Shown: positions 21,351 to 32,526 of the stretch, piece after piece
Position numbering within the stretch: position 1 is the stretch's first letter
Layout: each line of letters begins with the position of its first letter
DNA from: Panorpa germanica
Taxonomy: Eukaryota > Arthropoda > Insecta > Mecoptera > Panorpidae
DNA: 64,000 bases
Direction: 5' to 3'
Assembly: GCA_963678705.1 (NCBI GenBank)
Contig: OY783208.1
Span: 1,612,001-1,676,000 of the forward strand
Translations under genes and position numbers: made by a program
Notes under the pieces: model-generated
Databases searched by the model: none
Told to the model about the DNA's origin: nothing
What the model saw: only the letters and a program-made list of their open reading frames with translations

Positions 21351-23371
21351 ATGGCTTTCTGTATTCATGGGGAACAAATGCAGCAAGATATTTTTCAAAA
21401 CTTCTACAAAGGAATGGATGGGTTGAAGAAATGTTGCTCGCTTGGTGAAAAGCGACCCATTATGGCTATGGTTTTTCTTTCGCCGAGAGATTCGTACAGG
21501 AAGGAGTTGAAAACTTGGGTAAAACAACTTTGTACGCGATTCATCTTCTACGAATTTTCTGATATTGTTAAAGAAGAAGAAATTCTTGAACTCATCGATC
21601 AGTTAAATAACAATGATGACGTCACTGGCATTTTATTGTGCAATGGAAATTACGACTACGAGGTGATCTACGAACTTGGAAGACGTATACTTCCTGCGAA
21701 GGATGTGGGTGGATATTACCATCATCGTTCTATAGGGGAGCGCATTTTTGAGAATCTTGACATTTACGCTGTTAAATACATAATCTTACGGTAAGTTATT
21801 TTCTTTTTTATTTATTTGCATTGACTTTTATTCGTCATAGCCACCATCCAACTAAATTCTAAATATTTCAATAATTCACTAATTAATTTTGAATCACTTA
21901 ACAAAAATTTAGTATTAACAGTAAAAGTTTTAATCACATCTAATATTTCACTATTGAATTTAGATCTTTCTAAACTATAATTTATGCATTCAAATATAAT
22001 ATGATCCAAAGTTCCTTCTTCACCACATTGACATCTATCGTCGGATTTAATATTAATTTTGTACAGGTGAGCTGGACAGGTGAGTTTTACAATGATTACT
22101 TTTGATTTTGATTATAGTTGATATCATTTTGCGGGGCTCATTTCTAAACCATCTCTTTTTACTTAAATTTGGATGTAACATATAATAATCTCTTCCTTTT
22201 AACTGACTTTTGTTAATGAAATCTTGGTTTCTCAAATTGAAGTCTCATTTTTTGATTATATTAAAAATTTCATATGAAGGTAATTTCACTTTCATCTCAA
22301 TTTCCAAATTTATTGATTCCTTTGCCAATTTATCTGCAATTTCGTTTCCTCTTATTCCACAATGTCCTGGTATCCACATAAATTTTATGGTATTATTTTT
22401 ATTTATTAAATTGAAATACACCCCCTTAATTTTGCGTGTCAAAATATCATTATTTGATTTGTTATCATTAGAATTTAAAGTTAAGTTGATTAACTTTAAA
22501 CCTTCACATCTTTTGTACTAACCGGTCAAACAATTTAAAAAACAGTAAAAATTCTCGTAAGTTTTTCCTGTACTGTTTTAAAACATATTTGTAAAACAGT
22601 TCTTGAGATATATGTTAAAACAATAATACTTTGTATTCTTCAAATATGCGCACTTTTATTACTAATATCTCGCTTCGCAGCTGGTCAAAATATTTGAAAC
22701 TTTGTCAATAAATTAACAACACGTATCTTAACATCATATCTAAATTTTATCAAATTCTGTTGAAAATTGGTGCAATTATTGATTTTTAAAGTTAACCCCG
22801 TTTTTTTCTTTTTTAGGTACAATATTCCTTTAACTAAAAAAAGAATAGGAATTGTAGGCATCGATTTAGTCTATATAGAAGATCTTGAAGACTGTCTAAA
22901 GGAAGTAGTACGAACAAAACACACAGGAAGTACCCATAATACCACCATACAAACACTCCATTACACTAAAAACACAAAAAAATCAAATCTTGAAGAATTT
23001 TGTAAACAAATGGATATTCTAATTTGCGCAGTCCGTAAGTTTGATTAAGTATCATTCACAGCTACTATTTTAATGTTATTTGTAGGTGTTCTGCTTTTTT
23101 AATACCTGTGTTTTATTTTTTTTAAGGTTTGATGAAGATTATAACTGGGGACATGGTAAAGGAAGGGGCTTGCATTATCGATACTCAAGGGTTTGTTTAT
23201 AAGACAAAAAGTCACGAATTGGCAATAACGGGGTGCACTGATTGCAGGGAGGTTTCAGGGATTACAATGTTACCGACTCCTGGTTCGATTGGATATCTTA
23301 CACAGACTTTCTTAATGAAGAATTTGATGATAGCAGCACACCAACAAGCCAAGCAGACAATGTCCCAATGA
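21351..23371 (+). CDS. Diverged MTHFD2/FolD-like protein, probable pseudo-enzyme (right copy)
   Basis: The exons are 21351-21790, 22817-23034 and 23127-23371, with GT-AG borders (CG|GTAAGT, TTTTAG|GTAC, CC|GTAAGT, TTTAAG|GTTT). They total 903 bases, or 300 residues. It has the same domain order and the same catalytic losses as the left copy (Leu53, Cys97, Gly120 at the Lys, Gln and Asp positions). About seven residues differ from the left copy, for example Phe19 to Tyr and Arg134 to Asn. Both copies stay open and spliceable, so selection or youth has kept them. The family is mitochondrial when a leader is present. Here the candidate leader exon has no start codon, so the product may begin at the AAAATGG start and stay in the cytosol. 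It may still dimerise or bind folate or NAD; that is inference. Confidence 0.8.
21805..22480 (-). mobile_element. Non-LTR retrotransposon fragment in intron 1
   Basis: Mirror of 5225-5905. It has the RNase H core (G-H-C-G-I-R-G-N-E-I-A-D-K-L-A-K) and the zinc-knuckle segment. It carries a 9-codon difference (P-S-Y-E-I) from the left copy. Confidence 0.85.
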
Positions 23372-25658
23372 TCACATTTTAAAGTGATTCTTTAATTGTT
23401 TGTTTTTTCTTTTAGGTTTGCTAATTAGCCCTGCGTGTGAACAATATATTTTTCGAGTCATGATGTGTACACTGGGTCCTTGAAGGAACAGTTGAGGTTT
23501 TCCAGTTCTTGAAGTGTCTAATACATGGTCCAGAAGTTGCCAAAGTCCAAAGTTTAAAACCGTTGTTAATAAAAATTTACAAATACTAAAAAACGGAATC
23601 TTGATAAAAAATTCGTAACTTTATAACAAACAAATATTAAGAAAAACGGTTGTAGACTTTTTTACCTTAGACTATAAGCTTTCGAAAGAAAGTAGTGTCT
23701 TTGGTGTGGGCTCCAAAAAGTTGAATTATTTGTGCACCTGAAAGTGGGGAATATTTTACGGATTCAGGCATGTCATAATAAACGGAACGGTGATTATTCG
23801 GCACAAAATAAGTTTTTATTGATGAAAATAGACAAACTATGAATTATTAATTATTGCACGATGCACAAGAATACGTTGTTTTTCTATTTTCCTTTCAACT
23901 GCAAAGAGAACATCGTTTTCGCTTTTCTAGTTTACCCGTTGACTGGTCACCCATCTTCAAAAACTTATTGTAGTAAAAAGAAGAACGAATAAATGACAAT
24001 CTATATCTATAATCTAAGAAATAATAAATTGAATTACAAAAACTATGAAGAAACTGTAAAACAACGAGAAAAGCAAAAACCCTTCTAGGACCCTAAAGTC
24101 CCTACCACTACATAGATTTTTAAGGGGGCATAGGTGAAACGCGTTCTGTACTCAGGAGAGAGAAATAGGAGTTTGAAATTTCAACTGTTCCTTAAATGAC
24201 CCAGTGACACACGCAGGGTTAATTTTGTATGGCTCCTCCTTCAATGGTTTTTGAAATATGCTTATTTTTTAGAGAGTAAAGAGAATCTAAGACTGCTCTA
24301 TATATATATATATTTTTTGTTTTTTTATATTTATTTATTTATTTGCCTTGACTTTCTTTCGTCATAGCCACCATCAAACATTTTTTATACATCTTAATAT
24401 ATATAAATTACGTGTCACGTTGTTCCTCCGCGATGGACTCCTAAACTACTTAACCGATTTTAATCAAATTTGTACACCGGGTGCAGTTTGATCCAACTTG
24501 AAAGATAGGATACCTTACATGTCCATTTATTTATCTTATTGCTAATTATTTGTCTATTAATTATCTGTATATGACATATGACATCTGGCGACGATGATGG
24601 CGCAAATATAAGTTTTTTTTTAATCCTAGCAACGAGCCCCGTGGCTCAGGGCTAGCGTCGTTACTTATTACCATCTTTTCTTACTTAAATTTGGATGTAA
24701 CTCTGCTCTATACGTTTTAATATTTTGTATAAAAAGATAGAAAGTTGAAATGTTCGATTCTATGATAATCTAAAGGGCGTAAAATTGGTCCTAGAAGGAA
24801 GAAATTTGGTAAATAGGTAAATTTTTGTCACAAATTTTGAAAAAGATTTGTCAATTTTTGTGATCGTTAAAAGACTTGTTTTATTGTTAATAGATTATTA
24901 GTTGTAATTGAAAATCCAATTAAAATAAAAAGAAACATTGGAATGTTATCATTTAACATCTGTCAATGCGTAAGCAAGATGCACTTATGTTTGTTTAGTA
25001 CGAGAAGAAACGAGACAGTTAGTTTAACTGGCTGATAAGTTCGTCAATTTTGTAACACATAAATATTAAACTTCCAAATCGGAGTTTGAACTACTCTAAT
25101 ATTTCAATTAGGTGTTTTTTGTATTTATATTAATTTTTTTTGTATTTTTGTAATAAATATTAAAAATTTCTTTCGTTGAGTTTATTTCATACCTAGTTAC
25201 ATAAGTTTAGGTTTTATTTACATTTATAAATCTATGTTTTTTGGCGATAATAAAACTTTTTATGTAAAATTATGTAACAATACAAATGAACTACATGTTG
25301 GCGCTTCTATTTTGTAAATATCTAAAAGTTTACGGTATTTAAAGTTTAGCTTTAGCTCTGCATATGACGTAATGGAAGAAATAAGTAATGCAGGGTCTTT
25401 TTCTTTACTCGTAACAATCATATATCTGGTATATCACACATGTGACATCACACGACGATTCAATTTTTGCTCAGATTGTTAATAATGCGACTTATTAACA
25501 AACAATTTAATATTTGTGATTCTTATAGTCAATTTTATCAATATGTAGAAATTAAGACCTTTTATTACTAAAAGTTTCATTGTTTGAAGTGTTGCATATC
25601 AATTAGGTGCATCGGATTATATAGTTAAGATTTAAACCAACCAAGAACTTATAAAAAA
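23372..25658. other. 3' flank of the right MTHFD2-like gene, mirror of 2078-4308
   Basis: Includes the nested retrotransposon and interspersed-repeat block (about 24300-24715) and a (TA)n run at 24299-24313 that is short in the left arm. No gene is supported. Confidence 0.4.
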
Positions 25659-26099
25659 TGGGTTTGTGTCCTATGTCTTAATTTCTATAAAAGTGTACTA
25701 CATATTAATAAAGTTGGTTACTAGAACCTCAAATCTTTATATATCAAATATTATTTACAGTTATTTCAAGGAACAATAAAATTTCAATATCATGTTTGGC
25801 ATAACAGGGTTAAATAAAATGAAAACTTATTATTCTTTGACTTGACTTGATTATTTCGACTACCAACAGCTACAAAACATTATCACAGAGCTGACCAAAT
25901 CAACGAATAACTGATCTATCTCACTACATGTTACGTCATACAAATATGGTCGACCATTTCTAGTGCTAAAACTACAATTCAAATTTTTAATTGCTATATC
26001 TCCGTCAATATTTAGATATTTAATAAAATAGAAACAACAATATACATTTATTAACATCAATTGAAAAATCGGCCACTAAAAAATGAGGACACAAGCCAA
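25659..26099 (-). mobile_element. Family A element, internally deleted
   Basis: Mirror of 1671-2077. The ends are TGGGTTTGTGTCCTATGTCT and GAGGACACAAGCCAATT. Confidence 0.7.
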
Positions 26100-26515
26100 T
26101 TAAAGAGTTTATTATTTTTTAAATATTTTAGTAAAGGTAAATATAAATAAACGCCTAATATATATGCAACTATTTATACACAGTTTAAATTTTTATTTGT
26201 ATTTAACTATTTTCAGCATTTTTTGTGTAAATAATTAAACGTAAAGATCTTCTTTTGAGTTAAGATCATTTTTAATATCATATTTAAGGAAATGCATAAA
26301 GAAATACACTTTTAAAGATATTTCTTAATTGTCACATATCATTATAGCAGAAGATATCTTTACCAAATTGGTTTGCGTCCTGGGTAAATTCGTTCTAAGT
26401 GATAATGCACATTTAAATTAATAATATCTCGCTTTACAGCTGGTCAAAACATTTGAAACTTCGTAGTGAAATTAAGGATACTTATATTAACATCATATTT
26501 AAATTTCATCAAATT

Positions 26516-26764
26516 CTATAAAGCAGAACTAGTACAAAACAGAAGGACAATTTTAAAGAATTTCTTATTTATTTTTATATGATCAAACCAGGAGCTACTA
26601 TAATTGACACGGGGTGTTTTTCGATTCAAAGATGTCTGATTATCTAATGGGGTAACATTTTGTGATGATGTTAAAGGAATAAAGCTGCTACCATCCCCAG
26701 AAACGTTTCCAAAGTCAATCATTTTCATTTTTAGCCATTTTTCAACTTTACTGATTAATTTCAT
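26516..26764 (-). CDS. Unknown 82-residue ORF, intact copy
   Basis: This is an open frame from ATG at 26764 to a stop at 26516. The N-terminus is basic (M-K-L-I-S-K-V-E-K-W-L-K-M-K), the middle is Ser/Thr/Asn-rich and the C-terminus hydrophobic (F-K-I-V-L-L-F-C-T-S-S-A-L). The left arm copy is frameshifted. It lies tail-to-tail with the MTHFD2-like gene. No family is recognised; it may be a small gene, part of a longer spliced gene, or chance. Confidence 0.35.
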   Translation of the reverse strand: MKLISKVEKWLKMKMIDFGNVSGDGSSFIPLTSSQNVTPLDNQTSLNRKTPRVNYSSSWFDHIKINKKFFKIVLLFCTSSAL

Positions 26765-27310
26765 GTCAATGGTGTCTTTTATTCTTCAATAAGTGCTAAT
26801 TTCTTTTGTGTACACCTCTATCGATATGTTTTAAAGATTTATTGTCGATAAAGAATGTAAAATACTATTTCTGATGATAAAATTAATGAATCTAATTTAA
26901 TCTCTGTATTTTAATTACACATACTCGTGTTTATAGATTGTTAATTGTGTTTTACAAATGTAGATATTGATTTAAGTGCTAATAACTACCGAAAGGTGAT
27001 GCACTTAAATTAAATTTTAAAGAAAAAGAAAGGTTTTAGAAACTAAGTGTAATAAACTAAGATTCGTTCCTTCTAGAAGCTGTTTGCAAGATGATAATTA
27101 TTTCGTAGATTAAGGGCAAGAAATTTTAATTACTTTGTGTAGTTAAGGGATTGTGCAAGGATATATTTGTATCACTACACGAAGAAGACCAATTTACTAT
27201 ATTATTTTTAACTTCCACCAAAACTTAAAAAAAATTAATTATTATTTATATATAATTAATAATTATTTTAAATACTATATTCTATAAAATATAATAATTC
27301 TTTGATGTAA

Positions 27311-27840
27311 TGGGCTTGTGTCCTCATTTTTTAGTGGTCGATTGTTGTTAATAAATGTGTATTGGCGTGTCTATTTTATTAAATATCTAAATGTTGACGG
27401 AGATATAGCAATTAAAAGTTTGAATTGTAGTTTTAGCGCTACAGATGGTCGGACATATTTGTATGACGTGAAATGCATTTTAACGTCAGTTATTTGTTGA
27501 GTAGGTCAGTGCTGTGGTAATGTTTTGTAGCTGTTGGTAGTCAAAATAATCAAGTCAAGTCAAAGAATAATAAATTTTCATTTTATTTTATTCTTTATTT
27601 TTACAGCAGAGCTGTTCGGTTGGTAACCTGTAAACTTGTCAGAGTTCTGTCGAGAATATGCTATCTCTTTTACGCTTTGTTGTATAAAAGAGTTGGAATG
27701 TTGAATCCCTTTAATAATTAAAGAGACAAAATGACTTTTTTAATTGTTAATATCTCTTAACATATAAGGAGTTCTAGTAACACACTTTATCAATATATAG
27801 TACATTTTTATAGAAATTAAGGCATAGGACACAAGCCCAT
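27311..27840 (+). mobile_element. Family A element, variant
   Basis: Both ends are present. The first third has the same short deletion as the copy at 1-457. The later part switches to the variant seen at 53665 (ATGCTATCTCTTTTACGC), so this copy may be recombinant. Confidence 0.7.
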
Positions 27841-28346
27841 TGTCATTGGGTCGTTACAATATATTTTCTAAGAGATGTTCTAGACGTAATCGTTAGTGCG
27901 GTCATTATCTTTCTGGAAAATCACACACTGTAACTTTAATTTGGTGTAAGTCACATTGAAATTTTAATTTTATTATTTGTCAATTTCCTTCCTGTGACAA
28001 ATTTGTTCCATGTAAATGACTAAATCCAATTAATTAATATTTTGTGGTTTGAAAGGCCCCGGGTCTCGTTTTTTTTCGAGTCATCCTCTCAGGAAATTTG
28101 AGGTTGTTAAAATGAACGGATGCAAAATTGAACAAAATAATTAACCAAAGGAAATGCGTCAGTGATAACCCGATGGAACCCAATGACAAAACGTTGCAGA
28201 AAATGAGAAGTGGAATCAGTTAAAAGAGGCCGCGCGTCCAAGCAGCACCTATTAAGACTACAGTGTGTAGAGTGATTGAAAGTGTGTTAAAGAAAAAGAA
28301 GAAGAACAGTTTACTTTATAGAATAGTTTTTGGTATCTAAATCAAA
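27841..28346 (+). other. Upstream region and 5' leader of LRR receptor 1
   Basis: From about 28000 to the ATG it aligns with 40400-40759 upstream of LRR receptor 2 (shared GTGATAACCCGATGGAACC and GAACAGTTTACTTTATAGAA). The tandem duplication therefore included the promoter and leader. No strong TATA box is seen. Confidence 0.5.
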
Positions 28347-31300
28347 ATGAGCGGTTTAAGGATTTGTCTGTTTATTGCATTTCTTGCGATTGTGGATGTT
28401 CGGGCAATCATTAGTGGCGCACTTGTTGGGTTTGATGATGAAAACCAATTAAAATCTATCCCAGGCGACTGGGACGTTGAACACCCGTCGATTGTGATAG
28501 ACATTCATGTACGTAATGTAAATGTTGATAAGATAAACACCGGTGCTTTTAAAGACTTCACCAGTCTCGAAGAACTGAAGCTAACAGGAAGAATAGCCGC
28601 CATAGAGGACGATGCCTTCGCTGGATTGGTCAAATTGGAGCGCATAAAACTAAGTGAAGTTGGAATTCAAGACATTGGGCCTAAAGTGTTCCATAATTTA
28701 AAAAGTTTGACGTTGTTAGACGTGGCAAATAATAAAATTAGTGAAATACATCTAACTAACTTAACAATGTTGACAGAACTGATTTTATCCCATAATGCAA
28801 TCACCGAATTAAGTAATGACACTTTTGTAAACTTAGAGAACGTGAAATCTATTGAATTAAGTGGAAATAAAATCCGTTCAGTAAAGAACGGGTCGTTCGA
28901 CGATTGTCCAAATCTTGCTACTGTAAATTTGAATAACAATCAGATTGCAGATATTGAACCAAATGCTTTTATACACCTGCCTAAGTTGGAAGTATTGTTG
29001 TTAAGCAATAACAACTTAAAGACATTAACAGTGCAACAGTTGCCGAATTTAAAGACATTAGAATTGTCATATAACAAATTCACATTTCTTGAAGAGAACA
29101 CTTTATTGCAGTTGCCTGAACTGATTTACATCTGGTTGAATCGTAACTTAATAACGAGAGTAGATAAAGATTATTTTGTTAACACACCTAAATTAGAATA
29201 TTTAAACTTAGATTTTAATTCATTAAAAGAATTTTATTTACCTGATAAATTAGAAAAGTTAGGCTATGTCTCTTTGCATCACAATAAATTAGAGTCCATA
29301 GAGTTATCAGCTGCAACCCAAATGAACATAAAGGTATTAAATTTAGAGTACAACAACTTGACTCACCTTAACGAATCGTTTCAACATTTAATTAACCTTC
29401 AACAACTGTTTTTAAACAACAATAAACTTAAAAGTTTTCCTCTGTGTATACCGGGTAGTTTAAATGATTTGTATTTATCGCACAATGAACTTCATGGGAT
29501 AGCACTGGATAAATTCTGTGGCTCTGCAACTCAAGGGAAGCTGCAAAAAGTAGATTTGTCTTATAACGCAATTACAGAATTAAATAACAACAGTTTTGGA
29601 AACTTGCCAGAGCTGATTTATATTGTGATGAATAATAATAAAATCCGTTCAATAAAGTCGGGCACATTAGCTGGTTGTCCTAATCTAAATGTATTGTATT
29701 TGTATGACAATCAGCTGACAGATATCGAACCAGACGCATTTAGGGACCTCCATAAGTTGAAAGTGTTAATTTTAAGGATCAACAATTTAAAGACGATAAC
29801 GTCAAGTCATTTCAAGGGGTTGATGAGTTTAGAGAGATTAGATTTATCACGTAACAAAATCACATCCCTTGATCCGTTTCTTTTAAACAATTTGACAGAA
29901 TTGACTCTCATTTGGTTCCACAACAATTTAATAACGAGTTTACCTGAAAGATTTTTTAACAACACGCCTAAACTAGAATATTTATACTTTAATTTTAATT
30001 TGTTAAAAGAATTTCATTTGTACGATAACTTAGTCCGTCTGAGAGGTGTCTTCTTACACTACAACCAAATTGAGTCTATCAAAATACCACCAGCAGTTCA
30101 GAATAACATCATTACCATAACTTTAGAGGACAACAACTTGACTCACCTTGGCGAATCGTTACAACATTTAATTAACCTTGAAGAATTGTCATTGAACAAC
30201 AACACACTTAAAAGTTTTCCTCTGTGTATACCGGGTAGTTTAACATATTTGGATTTATCTGACAATGAACTTCATGGAGTAGCACTGGATAAATTCTGTG
30301 GCTCTGCAACTCAAGGGAAGCTGCGAAGAGTAGATTTATCTTCTAATCAGTTTACATCTTACAATTTGACCTACACCAACAAATCTTTACAAGAAACGCA
30401 ACCAAATTTGAACGAAATTGATTTAAGAAGGAATTTCTTGAATGCCGACTCAGTGAAGCTAATTAAGGATTTTAAGTCGCGTCATATAGCAGTTCTAAAA
30501 ATTGAGCCACAGCGAAAAGATGACGTCAACATCAATCTTAATGAGAACATGAACGGGGAGGGGAACACAACATGGATCGTGGTAACTTCGGCTGCACTGG
30601 TTGTTGCTGTATTTGCAGGTTAGCATTACAATCCTATTTATCTGAATTGTAGAATAGGCAACCCTCCTTACAATTAACTGTGGGCTACAATCTTAATTCA
30701 GAGAGAGTTCAGATAGTGGGGATGATATGCGTTTTTTGTTCCTGGTCGATGTTTTCCTACTCTGAACATTCTCGTAGCTATTTTGTGCTATTTTAGTTAT
30801 TTATCTCTGGTGCACAACTTCCCTTCCCCCGTACCCCCATAGTAAATATTCAGGGGCGCCACATTTTGACGTTATTCCGTTCGAGAAAAGTTTCTCGCGA
30901 AATTTACATCGCAGCACGGTCCTGTAGGAACCACGTGTCCTGTAGGTCCACGTTACAGCATCCTGAATTAAATAACACCGACCTGGAACATAAAACGCTC
31001 CCTGCACAACCAGAGTAAAATGAATTTCAAATTTATTGAGGACAAAACATAATTAAGTGCTCCTAACTCATAATATTAATAATTACTACATGGAAAACCT
31101 GTTCCTTTTCAGTAATTACCGCCATTTTGTTATATAAACAACAGAGAAGGACGAACCCGAATGTCAACGATGCAGTTATGTTAGATGAACTTTACGATGA
31201 CGTTGGACCTGCGAGGGCTGATGATGATGACAGATCCAGTCCATTTTATCATTATCCCATTTTTCCAATTTACGACTCCTTGGGAAGACCTCACATTTAT

Positions 31301-31653
31301 CACTACCCCACGTTCCGTCCATGGTATGACGAAGTTCGCCCACAACCTATCTATTTATCGGTCCTGCCCGATATTCCAGGTACGTAATTAGAGAACGCCC
31401 AACGTGAATTGAACCTAATTATTGAAAAGTCAATTAGTTGCTTTTACAAGCACATTGTGTAACATTGTTACCTAAAGCTTCAAATACAACAATTAAACAA
31501 TAATTAAAAATGTAAATACAAAGAAAGTAAGGTAGTTTTAATTGGGTATGTTCACTATTATAAGTTGATGTGTTTTTCAATGTTATAGGGCCCCAACAAT
31601 TGGAACAACAGGACAACGGGCCGGAAGAAAATATTTATGAGGAAATTGACTGA
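28347..31653 (+). CDS. Type I membrane LRR receptor 1 with tyrosine-rich tail
   Basis: The exons are 28347-30618, 31113-31379 and 31589-31653, with consensus borders (GCAG|GTTAGC, TTTTCAG|TAA, CCAG|GTACGT, TTATAG|GGC), giving 867 residues. It has a signal peptide (about 1-20) and about 28 LRRs to residue 720. A module containing S-F-P-L-C-I-P-G-S-L and L-D-K-F-C-G-S-A-T-Q-G-K-L occurs twice, which shows an internal duplication. One membrane helix (about 743-767) is split by intron 1, then a basic stop (K-Q-Q-R-R). The roughly 100-residue tail has about ten tyrosines: E-L-Y-D-D-V, P-I-Y-D-S-L, a Y-D-E-V and Y-L-S-V pair five residues apart, and the final E-N-I-Y-E-E-I-D. The Y-E-E-I motif is the known Src-type SH2 ligand, and the pair is ITAM-like. 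This suggests a surface receptor signalling through tyrosine phosphorylation; the ligand is unknown. AATAAA is at 31758. Confidence 0.85.
30619..31112 (+). other. Conserved intron 1 of LRR receptor 1
   Basis: This intron is nearly as similar to 43032-43525 as the exons are. It includes a GC-rich block with a tandem CCTACAGGAC(A/C)-type repeat (minus strand) around CACGTG, and a minus-strand open frame (30801-31007) that is also open in the other copy. It may be an old repeat, a regulatory block or a non-coding RNA; I cannot tell. Confidence 0.45.
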
Positions 31654-31924
31654 ATATGGTTTTGTTCTGATGAAGATTTTCTTTATTTTTAGTTAAGCTT
31701 AGTTTATATTAAACTTGGATTACCTGGCAGTAGTTTATATTATATTTATACGTTCTAAATAAAAATCTTATTTAATGAAAAACAATTTTATATTTATTTT
31801 TAGTTCCTACTTTTTATTTGTAATTATATTTCTTATCTGCTGATATACTTGTCACAGAAAAACCATTAATGGTCCTATTTTTGAGCCAAACATGTAAACA
31901 AATACACCTGAACATTATAATATA
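31654..31924. other. 3' untranslated region of LRR receptor 1 and short spacer
   Basis: The poly(A) signal AATAAA is at 31758-31763. The segment at 31898-31924 (ACACCTGAACATTATAATAT) matches the end motif of the Helitron-like copies. Confidence 0.5.
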
Positions 31925-32220
31925 CTAGCGTTCAGCCCGTCTCGAAGCGACGTTGAGTAAAATAATTTGTATTTTCAAATTTGAATTCCATTTTTAAATT
32001 AGAATGTGTGACTTGACTATAATGGCCGTCGTTTCTATAAAATGGCGCCGTACTCGTTTATTGATAAAGTTTTAATTTGGGTTAATGCAGACTTATATGT
32101 AAAATTGTACCCTTCATCTGTTTCAATACTCAGACAACTCGAATATTTATTTCGTCGTTCTTTCAAAACTCAATATTTTGAGTTGTCTCACTAATGAACT
32201 ACACGATCGATATATTTTAA
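31925..32220 (-). mobile_element. Helitron-like 3' end
   Basis: On the minus strand an imperfect hairpin (CGTCGCTTCGAGACG) is followed nine bases later by CTAG and then T, the layout of a Helitron 3' terminus (hairpin, CTRR, insertion before T). Immediately after CTAG comes TATATTATAATGTTC, the motif at the other end of the related copies, so two elements may be joined head to tail. No Rep/helicase gene is present. Confidence 0.5.
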
Positions 32221-32365
32221 TATAAATGTAAAAAACCCAACTTTAAAATATGATTTCACAGTCCGATTTGAATCATTTCCAATCAAAACGGAAATGCGGT
32301 ATCAGATCCGCTCCGTGCGTCCATCAAACAACGAACACAGACCGCCATTACGCAGCTAACGTGTA

Positions 32366-32526
32366 AGGGCGCTCTCACACTGGTTCAAAATACTTGCAGC
32401 GTCCGAGTTATGCAGTAGGGTGTGGTCGCATTTATTTCATAAAGTGTGCTAATGCGAAATAACTTCAATACTCGTTACTAAAAAAGTCGGCATCACTAGT
32501 AGACAGTTGCAGTGTGAGAGCAGCCT
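32366..32526. mobile_element. Short 161-bp MITE with TA target duplication
   Basis: The ends are AGGGCGCTCTCACACTG and the reverse complement of AGGCTGCTCTCACACTG, flanked by TA on both sides (Tc1/mariner-type target). It is non-coding and less AT-rich than its surroundings. Confidence 0.7.

Larger units (their letters stand above)
19253..27840. repeat. Right arm of the inverted segmental duplication
   Basis: Mirror copy of 1-8374. The repeats at the two inner ends share private features (the same internal deletion before GTGAAATGCAT and the same GGTAGCCAAGTAATCAA variant). They therefore come from one insertion that was present before, or at the time of, the duplication. The repeat at the outer end (27311-27840) also matches the one at 1-457 next to the same flank (CATCAAAGAATTATTATATT-like), so the homology runs at least into that repeat. 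Confidence 0.88.

Noticed and set aside
24299-24313. (TA)n run as a possible origin or regulatory site
   Set aside because: It is a short microsatellite in an AT-rich genome with no associated motif, and it is missing at the mirror position.
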